Below, one piece after another: positions 1 through 7,856 of a stretch of DNA of 64,000 nt. A program made the position numbers and the translations under genes. The notes below the pieces were generated by a model. That model was given only the letters and a program-made list of their open reading frames with translations. It was not told where the DNA came from and did not search any database. This stretch comes from Sipunculus nudus (lineage: Eukaryota; Annelida; Sipuncula; Golfingiida; Sipunculidae): the NCBI GenBank assembly GCA_026874595.1, contig CM049312.1, forward strand, positions 66,932,929 through 66,996,928, read 5' to 3'. Position 1 is the stretch's first letter; the number at the start of each line of letters is the position of its first letter.

Positions 1-2
1 TG

Positions 3-995
3 ATGCCCGCCAGAGGATACCACCAGATTTGCAGATTTTGGCTCTGCGCACCGTACAGAACGGGAAACCGTGTGACCCTCCCTGAAAACACCGTAGGCAG
101 CATACTGGGCATTACCGACAGAGAGTGTATCACCTGGCTACAGAGTCGGACGTTGGCCAACAGCCATGTTGTGCACCCCAGTTGGCTGTTCGTTCACGGG
201 AGGGGGAAAGGAAAGTACGCCGGATTTGCAGAGATCGATAACATCCCTGTTTACACAAACAACACCAACCCGTCAGATGTAACCGATATAATGGCCAGAA
301 CAGGTCCGCAGTTGTTTTATCAAGCTAGCTGTAAAAGTTTTTGGACGTACTTTTGTGACAACGGCGCAGCGACGGGCGCCGTACCTGCAGTGCCGCCAGC
401 CCTAGTGAAGCATTCACTTTTCACGTCTTGCATGGGTGAACAGTCAGAAGACGAAACGTATTCACACAATGGGTGGGGTGGCCCGCAAGCTGCCGTACAG
501 TGTCTGTGCGCATCTCTCCAGGCGGGTTGGCGTGGCCCAACAGAGACGCCTGTGGAGGCAGGGAACCCTAACCGCTTTGTGCGGGTGTCGTGTGTGTCAC
601 AACACAAGAACTCGGCCATGCCAGGATGGTTAGGTAACCTGTGCAACCGTGTTACAGGAGCCAGGCGTGCTGTCCCAGGGAGTACGTACACGCGTGTCAG
701 CAGGCAGATAGCTGACGCAGAGAAGGACATGTCAAAGCATGGCATTGATAGGATGCTAGAGGAAAGGAGTACCACATGCAAGTTCAAATTGCAGACTGCT
801 GTACCTGAACTGTCCGATCCAAACACACCGTCGCAGTCAGAACAGAACCGTCGTGCGGGTAGCGTTTGCATTGACCTGCCGCAGAACATATGGGAACTTA
901 AACAACTGGACGATGAATACGTGTTGTATATGTGTGCTAGCTGTGGTTTGTGGCGCGACCTGCTGAAAGGTCGCACAAATTATTTTACCATGTGA
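3..995 (+). CDS. Unassigned protein, possibly 5'-truncated, inside the inferred terminase intron
   Basis: I do not recognise this 330-residue protein. The frame is open to the left edge of the window, so the methionine at position 3 need not be the true start. It has scattered cysteines, including a C-terminal C-x2-C (residues about 313-316, motif CASC) and a C-x-C-x13-W stretch near residue 165, which could bind zinc, but no family signature is visible. It lies on the strand opposite to terminase exon 1 and downstream of that exon's splice donor. In vertebrate herpesviruses opposite-strand genes (UL16 and UL17 in HSV-1) sit in the terminase intron, so a UL16/UL17-type tegument or packaging role is possible by position only. 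The last codon is followed by a TGA at 993-995. Confidence 0.55.
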   Translation: MPARGYHQICRFWLCAPYRTGNRVTLPENTVGSILGITDRECITWLQSRTLANSHVVHPSWLFVHGRGKGKYAGFAEIDNIPVYTNNTNPSDVTDIMARTGPQLFYQASCKSFWTYFCDNGAATGAVPAVPPALVKHSLFTSCMGEQSEDETYSHNGWGGPQAAVQCLCASLQAGWRGPTETPVEAGNPNRFVRVSCVSQHKNSAMPGWLGNLCNRVTGARRAVPGSTYTRVSRQIADAEKDMSKHGIDRMLEERSTTCKFKLQTAVPELSDPNTPSQSEQNRRAGSVCIDLPQNIWELKQLDDEYVLYMCASCGLWRDLLKGRTNYFTM

Positions 996-1238
996 AATCA
1001 TAGTGTGTTTCATTGTAAGAACCACTGCTGTATTGACAACAATGATTATTAAAAGTATATAACAAGCGATAACACTGGCGTGAGCATTTTTCATATGTGT
1101 AACCTCTGCCACGGACGTTCAGGTGTCATATGAAAGATACTAATAATCATTGCACGTTATCATTCATTATTCACATCATCCCTCCCTTCCCTCACACACA
1201 TCCATGCGACCCAGTGGCTTTATCCCAGCTACAGTTAT

Positions 1239-1244
1239 ACTTAC
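1239..1244 (-). promoter_or_regulatory. Splice donor of terminase exon 1
   Basis: Read on the minus strand the sequence is a perfect GTAAGT donor, with the GT at 1244-1243. It follows an asparagine codon (phase 0). Read past this point the frame continues only 22 more codons to a stop at 1176, and those codons have no terminase character. No matching acceptor and second exon are seen between here and the left edge, so exon 2 must lie beyond it. Confidence 0.65.
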
Positions 1245-2396
1245 ATTTTGATTCCCCAAGCTGAGGAAAAACATTTCCGTGTGTAACCCGTTTTCAAAAT
1301 GTATCGCCAACTTCGGTTCGTACATAGGATTTTGCTGATTGACGGTCGTTCGGAAACGTTGTTTGGCTTTGGCGTCCAAATGATCGAGTATCAGCTGCAT
1401 GGAGTTGACGTGTTGCACAGTATCTGCCTTTACCTTACGGCTGAGATCATGCGAACACGAAAAATATGCAAACCGCATATCAGTCGCCCGCATGCCCGCC
1501 GCCAGTGTGACCTGTGTGATGTATGTTTTGCCCATGCGCCTGGGAACGAGGGCCACGCATATATTTGACGTCCGGCTTTCGGTCATAACACGCCGGCTGT
1601 ATCCTCCCGCTATGAAAAATCGTTTGATGATCCGCTGCAACATGTGGTTGTGCTCCGGCGCACGCGCTGCGGCAGAAAAGGCGACGATATGCATAACCAT
1701 GAGACCCTGAAACGGTTCAAGAACGATGTCTTTGTATTTAAAAAACAAATGTAACAAACTAAGCCAGTTGAGCACCGCTCGCGTTTCAGTGTTCTGCCAC
1801 ACGCTTTCATCCAAAGCCAGCCTGTCTGAGGGAGACACTGGTCGCAACCGTGAAGACATCCCGGTCACAGAGTGTTTCATCCAGTCGTGCAATTCAAACA
1901 GGGTCATGGGTATCTGTGAAGCCAGGGGAATGCAGACGTGCGCATGGTTCTGGCGAACTCCCGCTTCTGTGTTGAGCCATATGTCAGTGAAACTGCGTGA
2001 TGACGGACTACGGTTATGCGAGTCAAACTCCTTGTACAAGTCGTCCGCTTTGCCATTTTGGAGCAGTTCGGCATTGCCCTGTAACCGGCAAACACCCGAC
2101 CTCCAGAACAGGTAATCGTCGAACACATCATCCACCACCCAAGAGAACAGTGGGTGTCTCAAAGTGCAGTCAGGGACGTCACGCACTAAAGGGTGTTGGT
2201 TGACCTGCCATTCCCTGGGGCGGTATGCAGTGACAGGGTAAACCCGTGGCGCGGTGTTCCACGCTTCACTCTCGCGATCATTATGTGTGATGTCACGATT
2301 GCTGCCGCGAACAGCCGTCTGCCCTTCTGTCTTCTGTGATTTTTTCCGATTTTGAACAGACCCGTAGGTTTGTCCGGTTATGCCCCTGACATCCAT
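1245..2396 (-). CDS. UL15-like: DNA packaging terminase ATPase subunit, exon 1 (UL15-like)
   Basis: This encodes the N-terminal 384 residues of the herpesvirus large terminase subunit, the motor ATPase that drives genome packaging into capsids. A Walker A motif of the type seen only in terminases (LVPRRMGKT, about residues 283-291) is followed by conserved blocks (YFSCSHDL; a hydrophobic segment ending near SLGNQN). The exon ends at a consensus GTAAGT donor at 1244-1239. The nuclease half (motifs usually encoded by exon 2) is outside the window to the left. The split agrees with the spliced terminase of vertebrate herpesviruses. The ATG at 2396 is the first in frame, with a TATA-like stretch about 65 bp upstream (2464-2457). 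Confidence 0.85.
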
Positions 2397-2456
2397 GAGG
2401 ACGCATCAACGTTGAATATACAATGACAGGTTATGTGTCAGTCCAATCCATGTTAC

Positions 2457-2464
2457 ATATATAT
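2457..2464 (-). promoter_or_regulatory. TATA-like element upstream of terminase exon 1
   Basis: An alternating TATATATG run on the minus strand lies about 60-68 bp before the terminase ATG, a reasonable distance for a short-leader viral transcript. Placement is by sequence only. Confidence 0.35.
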
Positions 2465-2974
2465 CAAATAAACGTGTACACGGGTATACCATCACAAGGT
2501 CAGTTCACCGTGTAAGAAAACGGCCATACGCGACAGACAGTCTCAACTATACGCCTTTTCACCGGTGCAGTCGCACCTATTACAAAGCGCACGTGCGGTG
2601 CACTGACCTGGTTTTCTCCGTGTCTCATAAATTATCAGGGTTTACGTCAGACCTGTTTTTTTGTGCCTGAACACTCGCCGCCGTCTAGACAAAACAGGCA
2701 TGTCACGGCACGTTCCCAAGGCCGACGTGCCGCAGCCCCCCCCCCCCCCCATACATACGAGTAGTTTCGTTGCGCAACAACAACACACGTGCACATGATG
2801 GTCACGTGCACACTAGAGTGCCCTATCACTTTCGAATGCAAGTGGCAACCTGTTTGGGACACTGACCTTGGAAACGTGTCATGCCTGAACATGTTTTTGT
2901 CGAACGGTCATTGACAGAAGAGGGTCGTGTGCAACGTCGCAGAAAAACGCTGATGTAACCACACGCACTGTCCA

Positions 2975-2980
2975 TATAAA
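2975..2980 (+). promoter_or_regulatory. TATA box of first IAP gene
   Basis: TATAAA is placed so that transcription would start near 3005, giving a leader of roughly 50 nt before the ATG at 3057. Confidence 0.5.
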
Positions 2981-3056
2981 GGATAGTACGTGACGAGGCA
3001 GCATTGAATGCACCAGACATTCTTGTAGACGTGTTGTTCCGAATTAAGTGATCGGG

Positions 3057-3944
3057 ATGGGTAAAGGAAACAGTAAATTCCGTTGGCAACAGCTGGCCGA
3101 AACGCCAGATGTGAAGGTCAAACGTATGAAGAGCGAACTGTGCCGCAGGAAAACGTTTGAAAGTTGGCCAGGAAAAGATATGATCAAACCCCGCATGATG
3201 GCTGCTTCGGGGTTTTACTACGACGACATTTCTGCCGTGATCAACTGCGCCTTTTGTGCAGCATCTTTCACTGAGTATCCCACAGGTTTCTGTCCTATGT
3301 GGTTCCATATGTTGTACTTTGGAAACGCATGTCCCTTTATCAACGGGAAACCGACTGACAACATCCCGGCGCCAGACAGTCTTGATCCAACGTCATTTCA
3401 CACTATGGAGGCTTTGGGAATACGCAAGCACAACCCTGTCGTACCCGCCATGGGAACACTTGAGGAGAGACTTGACTCGTTCAAACCGTTACACCGCCGC
3501 TGGCCAATAGGGACTGTGCCCCCATCCGAGCAAATGGCTGAAGCAGGTTTTTTTCACCTAGGAGTAGGCGCACAGACCCGATGCTTCTGCTGCGGTAAGA
3601 AGTGCGGGGAGTTTGGACCAAACGATGACCCATGGAAAGCACACGAAAGGTTTAGCCCAAAATGTCTGTTTGTTATCCGCTGTAAGCCACGATCAGTTGC
3701 CGACCAGCAAAGACGTCCCAGCCACGGCGCACGACATGACACATTCGATGTCGGCGATGAGACGTTCGGCCGTGCTGAAACAGGACGCACACTGTTGTGC
3801 ACCGTCTGCTTAGAAAACGAAGTGGAGGTTATCTTTTTCCCCTGCAAACATATAATCGTCTGCAACCAGTGTGCTCTGTGTTTGCTCCACTGTCCCGTGT
3901 GCCGTGAACCTATATATGGCAGTGCAAACGTGTTCATCGCTTGA
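3057..3944 (+). CDS. Inhibitor-of-apoptosis protein with two BIR domains and a RING finger (IAP-1)
   Basis: This 295-residue protein has the domain order BIR-BIR-RING. The first BIR (about residues 35-100) keeps the zinc ligands C-x2-C (CAFC), H and C but is otherwise divergent. The second (about 140-210) has the canonical C-x2-C-x16-H-x6-C with the DPW-x2-H signature. The C-terminal RING (about 248-288) starts CTVC and ends CPVC and is of the IAP C3HC4 type. IAPs bind caspases or IAP antagonists through BIRs and attach ubiquitin through the RING, so this protein probably blocks host cell death. The earlier in-frame GTG at 3048 is less likely than the ATG at 3057. It is followed by two more IAP genes on the same strand, a local family expansion. 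Confidence 0.9.
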   Translation: MGKGNSKFRWQQLAETPDVKVKRMKSELCRRKTFESWPGKDMIKPRMMAASGFYYDDISAVINCAFCAASFTEYPTGFCPMWFHMLYFGNACPFINGKPTDNIPAPDSLDPTSFHTMEALGIRKHNPVVPAMGTLEERLDSFKPLHRRWPIGTVPPSEQMAEAGFFHLGVGAQTRCFCCGKKCGEFGPNDDPWKAHERFSPKCLFVIRCKPRSVADQQRRPSHGARHDTFDVGDETFGRAETGRTLLCTVCLENEVEVIFFPCKHIIVCNQCALCLLHCPVCREPIYGSANVFIA

Positions 3945-4600
3945 ACCTATCGAACCATGTGAATAGTACAGTGACCGTTAACTTTCACGAACAGTAACAA
4001 AGATTCGTTTCAGGTATAAGACGTTAGGAATATACTAATATGTGTTAAGTGTTAACATATCAGTGTCATCATCATATGTACACCTCTGTATGTAAAACAA
4101 ACCATACTCGCTCATACGAGTGTCAAGGACGTGATGTCTTTGTAAGAGGATATGACTGCTAATCACGTACCGGATACCCTGCTACTTAAACGTGGTTTGT
4201 GGAAACAATGTATAAAACGTCGTTGGTCGTATGTTTCGGTTATGACGCACACCAGTAGGGAGTTTTTTTGGTGTTTACGTAGTTATTTGATATATGTGTT
4301 TGTGAGTCACGTTGCCCCTGCCATTAAACATGTTTTACAAAAAGTTGTTTGTGCGTGTTGTGGAATTTCCTATGTTTGACGTCATGTCTGCTTTCTTGCT
4401 ATATAAGCTCAGCACTACAGAATGTTCAGCATAACCGCCGCGGACGTCGACTGTTCAGTTTCGGCATCATAAGTCAGCATCCTGTCATTAATAAACGGAG
4501 TGACTGTTATTGGGCACAGGGCTCTACAAATGATTCCATATGACTATCGTGCTGCTGAGCTCGTCTGGAACTTATATACACCACAGGTTGTCTGTCCAAT
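3945..4600 (+). other. Intergenic region between IAP-1 and IAP-2
   Basis: This 656-bp stretch has no convincing gene; a 75-codon ORF at 4152-4379 has no recognisable features. A TATATAAG box at 4400-4407 would start a transcript near 4430 with a leader of about 170 nt. A second TATATA at 4574-4579 is very close to the IAP-2 ATG at 4601. Either could drive IAP-2. Confidence 0.5.
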
Positions 4601-5341
4601 ATGGTAACTATATATAATAACTTGACGGGAGAGATTGTCAGTGACCGTGAACATTACAGATATGAGATCAACCGGCTGGTGTCATACAAAACGTGGCCGA
4701 AAGGAAACCCAGCATTTCCGACAGCTCTGGCAAAAGTCGGGTTCTATTATACAGGGCGTGAAGATGAGGTAAAGTGCTTTGTTTGTGACATTCGTCTGAA
4801 ACGTTGGGTGGAAACGGACCTCCCGTTGTCCGAACACGAGAGACACGCTCCTAGGTGCCAGTTCATTTTAGGAATCGACATTGGAAATGTTCCTATGGTC
4901 GCTGAAAATGAAGTGTTTTCGTTGGACAGAATACGCGAAGAAGAACGCAAGGTCACATTACTGAGACAGACTGCCTCTGAGACAACAGGTGGAGCAAGTG
5001 GTAGCGCTACATCTAACACAAACAATGTGCCCTTACCGTTTACATTCACCTTCTTTGGCAACACTGGAGCAAAATGTAAAGTGCCACAACTGAAGATTGC
5101 TGTGAAGGAAACTTTAACTTCATTGCAACCCAACAATGAAGGGCGTTCTCCACAGTCCCATGTTCAAGCTGCTGCTGGCCCGTCCAGCATGCCCGCTGCA
5201 TTCAATACAGGTCAGGAAAAACCTCGGGCTCCAACACCGTCAAATTCTACACCGGGCATGTCGACATTGAGCCAGGATATGCAGAACCTATCTTTGCAGA
5301 GAACCAGTGTCAGCACGTCCAATATTCCAGAGATCCCCGGG
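4601..5341 (+). CDS. IAP-2, exon 1 (first BIR domain and Ser/Thr-rich linker)
   Basis: Exon 1 encodes 247 residues. A BIR domain occupies about residues 22-95 with ligands C-x2-C (CFVC), H and C (HERHAPRC). The rest is a low-complexity linker rich in Ser, Thr, Asn and Pro. The frame reaches a stop at 5350, but a GTAAGT donor at 5342-5347 directly follows a complete glycine codon (phase 0). A pyrimidine-rich acceptor (CTGTTTTTCAG ending at 5563) leads in phase 0 into the frame carrying a second BIR. I therefore infer one gene with a 222-bp intron. Without splicing it would be a stand-alone BIR protein lacking a RING. Confidence 0.75.
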
Positions 5342-5563
5342 GTAAGTTAAATGTTTGCAATCACGTTATAGAGCTGATACATACATAGCGAAACTGTCAA
5401 ATTGTTATACATTTGATCATAGATTACAGCGCATGTAAAGGTTTGCGGGGTGTTTTGCTGTTGTGAGAAACGTATGGGTAACATGTGCGTTTAACTGAAA
5501 CGGACATATGATCATGTGGACGTCATTCCACGTTACGACAATAAAGTCTGTTCTGTTTTTCAG
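5342..5563 (+). other. Inferred 222-bp intron in IAP-2
   Basis: The intron has GTAAGT at the 5' end and TTTTTCAG at the 3' end, is AT-rich and contains stops. Both flanking exons are in phase 0. The downstream frame has an ATG inside the intron (5516), but the predicted N-terminus from it has no BIR character until after the acceptor. Confidence 0.65.
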
Positions 5564-6034
5564 GCACCTGATGAGATGTGTGACGCGGCAAGCATCAGAA
5601 CGATGATGCACCACGCGGCACATCCACAATACACTGACGTAGCGATCCGGTTCAGGTCATTCAGACTGTGGCAGGCGTCGTCAATTCAACCTGTCGCCAG
5701 ACTCTGTCAAGCGGGCTTCTTTTCCTTAGGCCTGGACGACCGTGTACGCTGTTTTATGTGCGGAGGTGGACTTTGTAATTGGGAGGCAGACGATAATCCT
5801 TGGACCGAACACGCACGTTGGTTCCCCCGCTGTGAGTTCCTGAATGCATGCAGACACATACCGGAGGTCCAGAATGCCATCAACGGTATGATAGACGAGT
5901 CTGAACAGGCGGGTGAGAACCGTTCACGAACTGATATTTCTGACGTTGTTGCTTCTTTTATGACTACACCATCGTTAAAGAGGCACTTGAAATGGGCTTT
6001 ACAAGGGATAGCATTAAGGGTGCTATGCGACTAA
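5564..6034 (+). CDS. IAP-2, exon 2 (second BIR domain), ending at a frame break
   Basis: After the acceptor the frame encodes a strong BIR (about 28-98 residues into the exon) with C-x2-C (CFMC), the DNPW-x2-H signature and the final Cys (FPRC). The frame then runs to a stop at 6034, but UBA-like and RING sequence continues in the overlapping frame that is one base back. The real end of this exon's coding is therefore probably near 5940-5985. The cause could be a one-base assembly deletion, a natural mutation, a second small intron or -1 frameshifting. Confidence 0.7.
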   Translation, partial: APDEMCDAASIRTMMHHAAHPQYTDVAIRFRSFRLWQASSIQPVARLCQAGFFSLGLDDRVRCFMCGGGLCNWEADDNPWTEHARWFPRCEFLNACRHIPEVQNAINGMIDESEQAGENRSRTDISDVVASFMTTPSLKRHLKWALQGIALRVLCD

Positions 6035-6657
6035 AGGGACGGGCATGTGTTGACATCAATGAACTGATGGATGCTGTAGAAAAATTTGCAGTGACTCAAA
6101 GCCGTTTTGAAAAAACAGTCACATATGCAAACGTTGCACATACAGAGATTGATTCGGAGGATGAAAACGAACCGGAAAATGCTTCTACCTCTGTTGCAGC
6201 CTCAGCGTGCAAGAACGGCGAGTGTGGAACAAGCAAGGGTAAGGAGGCAACAGGAACGAGCACCCAGAAAACAGAGAAATGTTCTGATAGCTCTAAGAAA
6301 CGTAAGAAAAAGAAGACACAGAAGAAGAAGCAAAAGAAGAAAAGCGAACAGGTCCCACAGCCGACACCTGGTAGCGCCGGGGAAACAGCAGATGACAAAG
6401 AAAGCGAAAAGGCCCCACATCCGACAGGTGGTAGCGCCGGGGAAACGGCTGATGACAAAGAACGCCGTGATACACTTTCCGCAGAAATACAGGCACTCCG
6501 CGACAAGACGAAGTGCAAAGTCTGTCTGACGAGCGAGGTTAACATCGTCTTCTTACCATGCAGCCATTTGGTCTGTTGCCTTGACTGTTCCCTGCAGCTG
6601 CAAAAATGTCCCATTTGTCGTGAACTCATTAAAGCCACAGTGAAAACATTTATGTGA
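5992..6657 (+). CDS. IAP-2, C-terminal UBA-like segment, basic linker and RING finger
   Basis: This segment supplies the rest of a cIAP-like architecture (BIR-BIR-UBA-RING). The first residues (ALEMGFTRD, read from just upstream of 5992) match the UBA core of cellular IAPs. A strongly basic Lys-rich linker and two copies of a 20-residue acidic/Pro repeat follow. The C-terminal RING (CKVC ... CPIC) ends a few residues before the stop, as in cellular IAPs. UBA plus RING suggests binding and transfer of ubiquitin. The ATG at 5992 is internal to the UBA core, so it is unlikely to be a natural start. The segment belongs with the exon 2 frame upstream. Confidence 0.75.
   Translation: MGFTRDSIKGAMRLKGRACVDINELMDAVEKFAVTQSRFEKTVTYANVAHTEIDSEDENEPENASTSVAASACKNGECGTSKGKEATGTSTQKTEKCSDSSKKRKKKKTQKKKQKKKSEQVPQPTPGSAGETADDKESEKAPHPTGGSAGETADDKERRDTLSAEIQALRDKTKCKVCLTSEVNIVFLPCSHLVCCLDCSLQLQKCPICRELIKATVKTFM
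6351..6468 (+). repeat. 60-bp tandem repeat in the IAP-2 linker
   Basis: Two imperfect copies of about 60 bp (boundary near 6411) encode a repeated segment containing GGSAGETADDKE-type residues between the basic linker and the RING. The repeat length is a multiple of three, so copy number can vary without breaking the frame. Confidence 0.75.
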
Positions 6658-6973
6658 ATGACACACAAGGGTCATATGATGGTAAATAACGATTCGTGCG
6701 TATACTACACCGACACGCAGTGTGAAAAGAGGTACAATATTTGACTCTCCCCCTAAGTGTTGTTACTGCTACCGCTTCATTTCTGATACATACATATTTG
6801 CCATATACAGTTAGTGGTGTGTATGTATCATGTATAGCCCCCGTTACACCACGTAGATCGCTTAGCATAAAGGCACGTGGTCTGCCGTGTTGCACAACAC
6901 ATCTCCCCCACGTCTTCCATATATAGCCGCGCTCAAGAGTTGCACTGCAGTCTGTACTCGACCATCCGTTCAC
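6658..6973 (+). other. Intergenic region with TATA box of IAP-3
   Basis: There is no gene in this 316-bp stretch. It carries a TATA box (ATATATAG at 6919-6926) about 50 bp before the IAP-3 ATG. This makes the upstream in-frame ATG at 6887 unlikely as a start because it precedes the TATA box. Confidence 0.6.
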
Positions 6974-7561
6974 ATGGCTGACATATCTCTCTCCGTGCCC
7001 GCCATGAAAAAGGTAACAACGTTAACTGAGGTTGTAGGACAGGAGGTATTACCCACCGTCTATTTAACTCAGCCTTCTATGCAACAGTACATAGATCGCC
7101 TGGCGTCGTTTTTACCGAACTGGCCTGTACGCGACATACAAAAGCCTGCCAGGCTGGCAGAAGCTGGCTTGTATTACACGGGCAGCGCAGACAAGGTTAA
7201 GTGTTTCCAATGCGGTGTCCTTCTTGACCAGTGGTTGCCAGAACACGACCCGTGGGTAGAGCATGCTAAACGGACACATGGATGCTCTTTCCTGGATGCA
7301 CGCCTAAGCGTAACCTCGCATGAAAACGTCTTGGCGTCACCCAAAGCTACCGATCAACAAACAAGACGTCAAACCCCAATACAAGACGAAGGACAAAACG
7401 AGGACAGGTGTTTGTGCAAGGTGTGTTTTGCAGAGGAAGTGAGTGTCGTCTTCTTGCCTTGCAATCACCTGCTGGTGTGCAACACATGCTCTGCTGAGCT
7501 TCAGGTTTGCCCCCAATGCAATGTGCGCGCATCAAACAAGATACGTATATATTTATGTTGA
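6974..7561 (+). CDS. Inhibitor-of-apoptosis protein with one BIR and one RING (IAP-3)
   Basis: This compact 195-residue IAP has a single BIR (about residues 38-110) with C-x2-C (CFQC), the DPW-x2-H signature and final Cys. Its C-terminal RING (about 145-185) starts CKVC, contains the PCNH core and ends CPQC. The layout is a minimal viral IAP like those of baculoviruses. I chose the ATG at 6974, 48 bp downstream of the TATA box; an upstream extension to 6887 has no domain character. The three IAP genes share BIR and RING detail, which suggests local duplication followed by divergence. Confidence 0.9.
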   Translation: MADISLSVPAMKKVTTLTEVVGQEVLPTVYLTQPSMQQYIDRLASFLPNWPVRDIQKPARLAEAGLYYTGSADKVKCFQCGVLLDQWLPEHDPWVEHAKRTHGCSFLDARLSVTSHENVLASPKATDQQTRRQTPIQDEGQNEDRCLCKVCFAEEVSVVFLPCNHLLVCNTCSAELQVCPQCNVRASNKIRIYLC

Positions 7562-7683
7562 GTATCGACTAAAACATTGTTGTACTGGCGCGCGGACTTT
7601 ATTACCCACGGACCATGTGTATTATCAGTCGTATATTCTAAACAGTTCGTATAACGGCCCCTGTGGATATTGTGTATTACTGT

Positions 7684-7736
7684 ATATGAAATAAAACAGG
7701 TTTATGTAGATATGAAATAAAACAGGTTTATGTACA
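7684..7736 (+). repeat. Tandem 27-bp repeat carrying two AATAAA poly(A) signals
   Basis: Two near-identical units (starting at 7684 and 7711) each contain AATAAA. They lie 120-170 bp after the IAP-3 stop, so they probably form a doubled polyadenylation signal for the IAP transcripts. Confidence 0.6.
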
Positions 7737-7856
7737 GCTCCGGTTAGTCCGGGCGCGTATTTACTGCATGTTTGTTACATATCGTATAAACCGTCGTATC
7801 CATAACCGTCTTTATTGTGTTTTTGTTGATATTTGTGATGTACGTGAAGTGTTCGT

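Larger units (their letters stand above)
2397..3056. other. Intergenic region with promoter of first IAP gene and a C15 run
   Basis: This divergent intergenic region holds the terminase TATA-like element, a run of 15 cytosines at 2736-2750 and a TATA box (TATAAA at 2975-2980) about 80 bp before the first IAP start codon. The short ORFs across it have no coding character. Confidence 0.6.

Noticed and set aside
320-976. 218-codon minus-strand ORF as terminase exon 2
   Set aside because: It has no nuclease motif or terminase character and is a shadow of the + strand gene.
2647-2892. 81-codon minus-strand ORF through the C15 run
   Set aside because: The glycine run comes from the homopolymer and no conserved feature is present.
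4152-4379. 75-codon ORF between IAP-1 and IAP-2
   Set aside because: There is no motif, promoter position or coding character beyond an open frame.
6096-6668. 190-codon minus-strand ORF rich in Phe and Leu
   Set aside because: This is the antisense of the Lys-rich linker of IAP-2.
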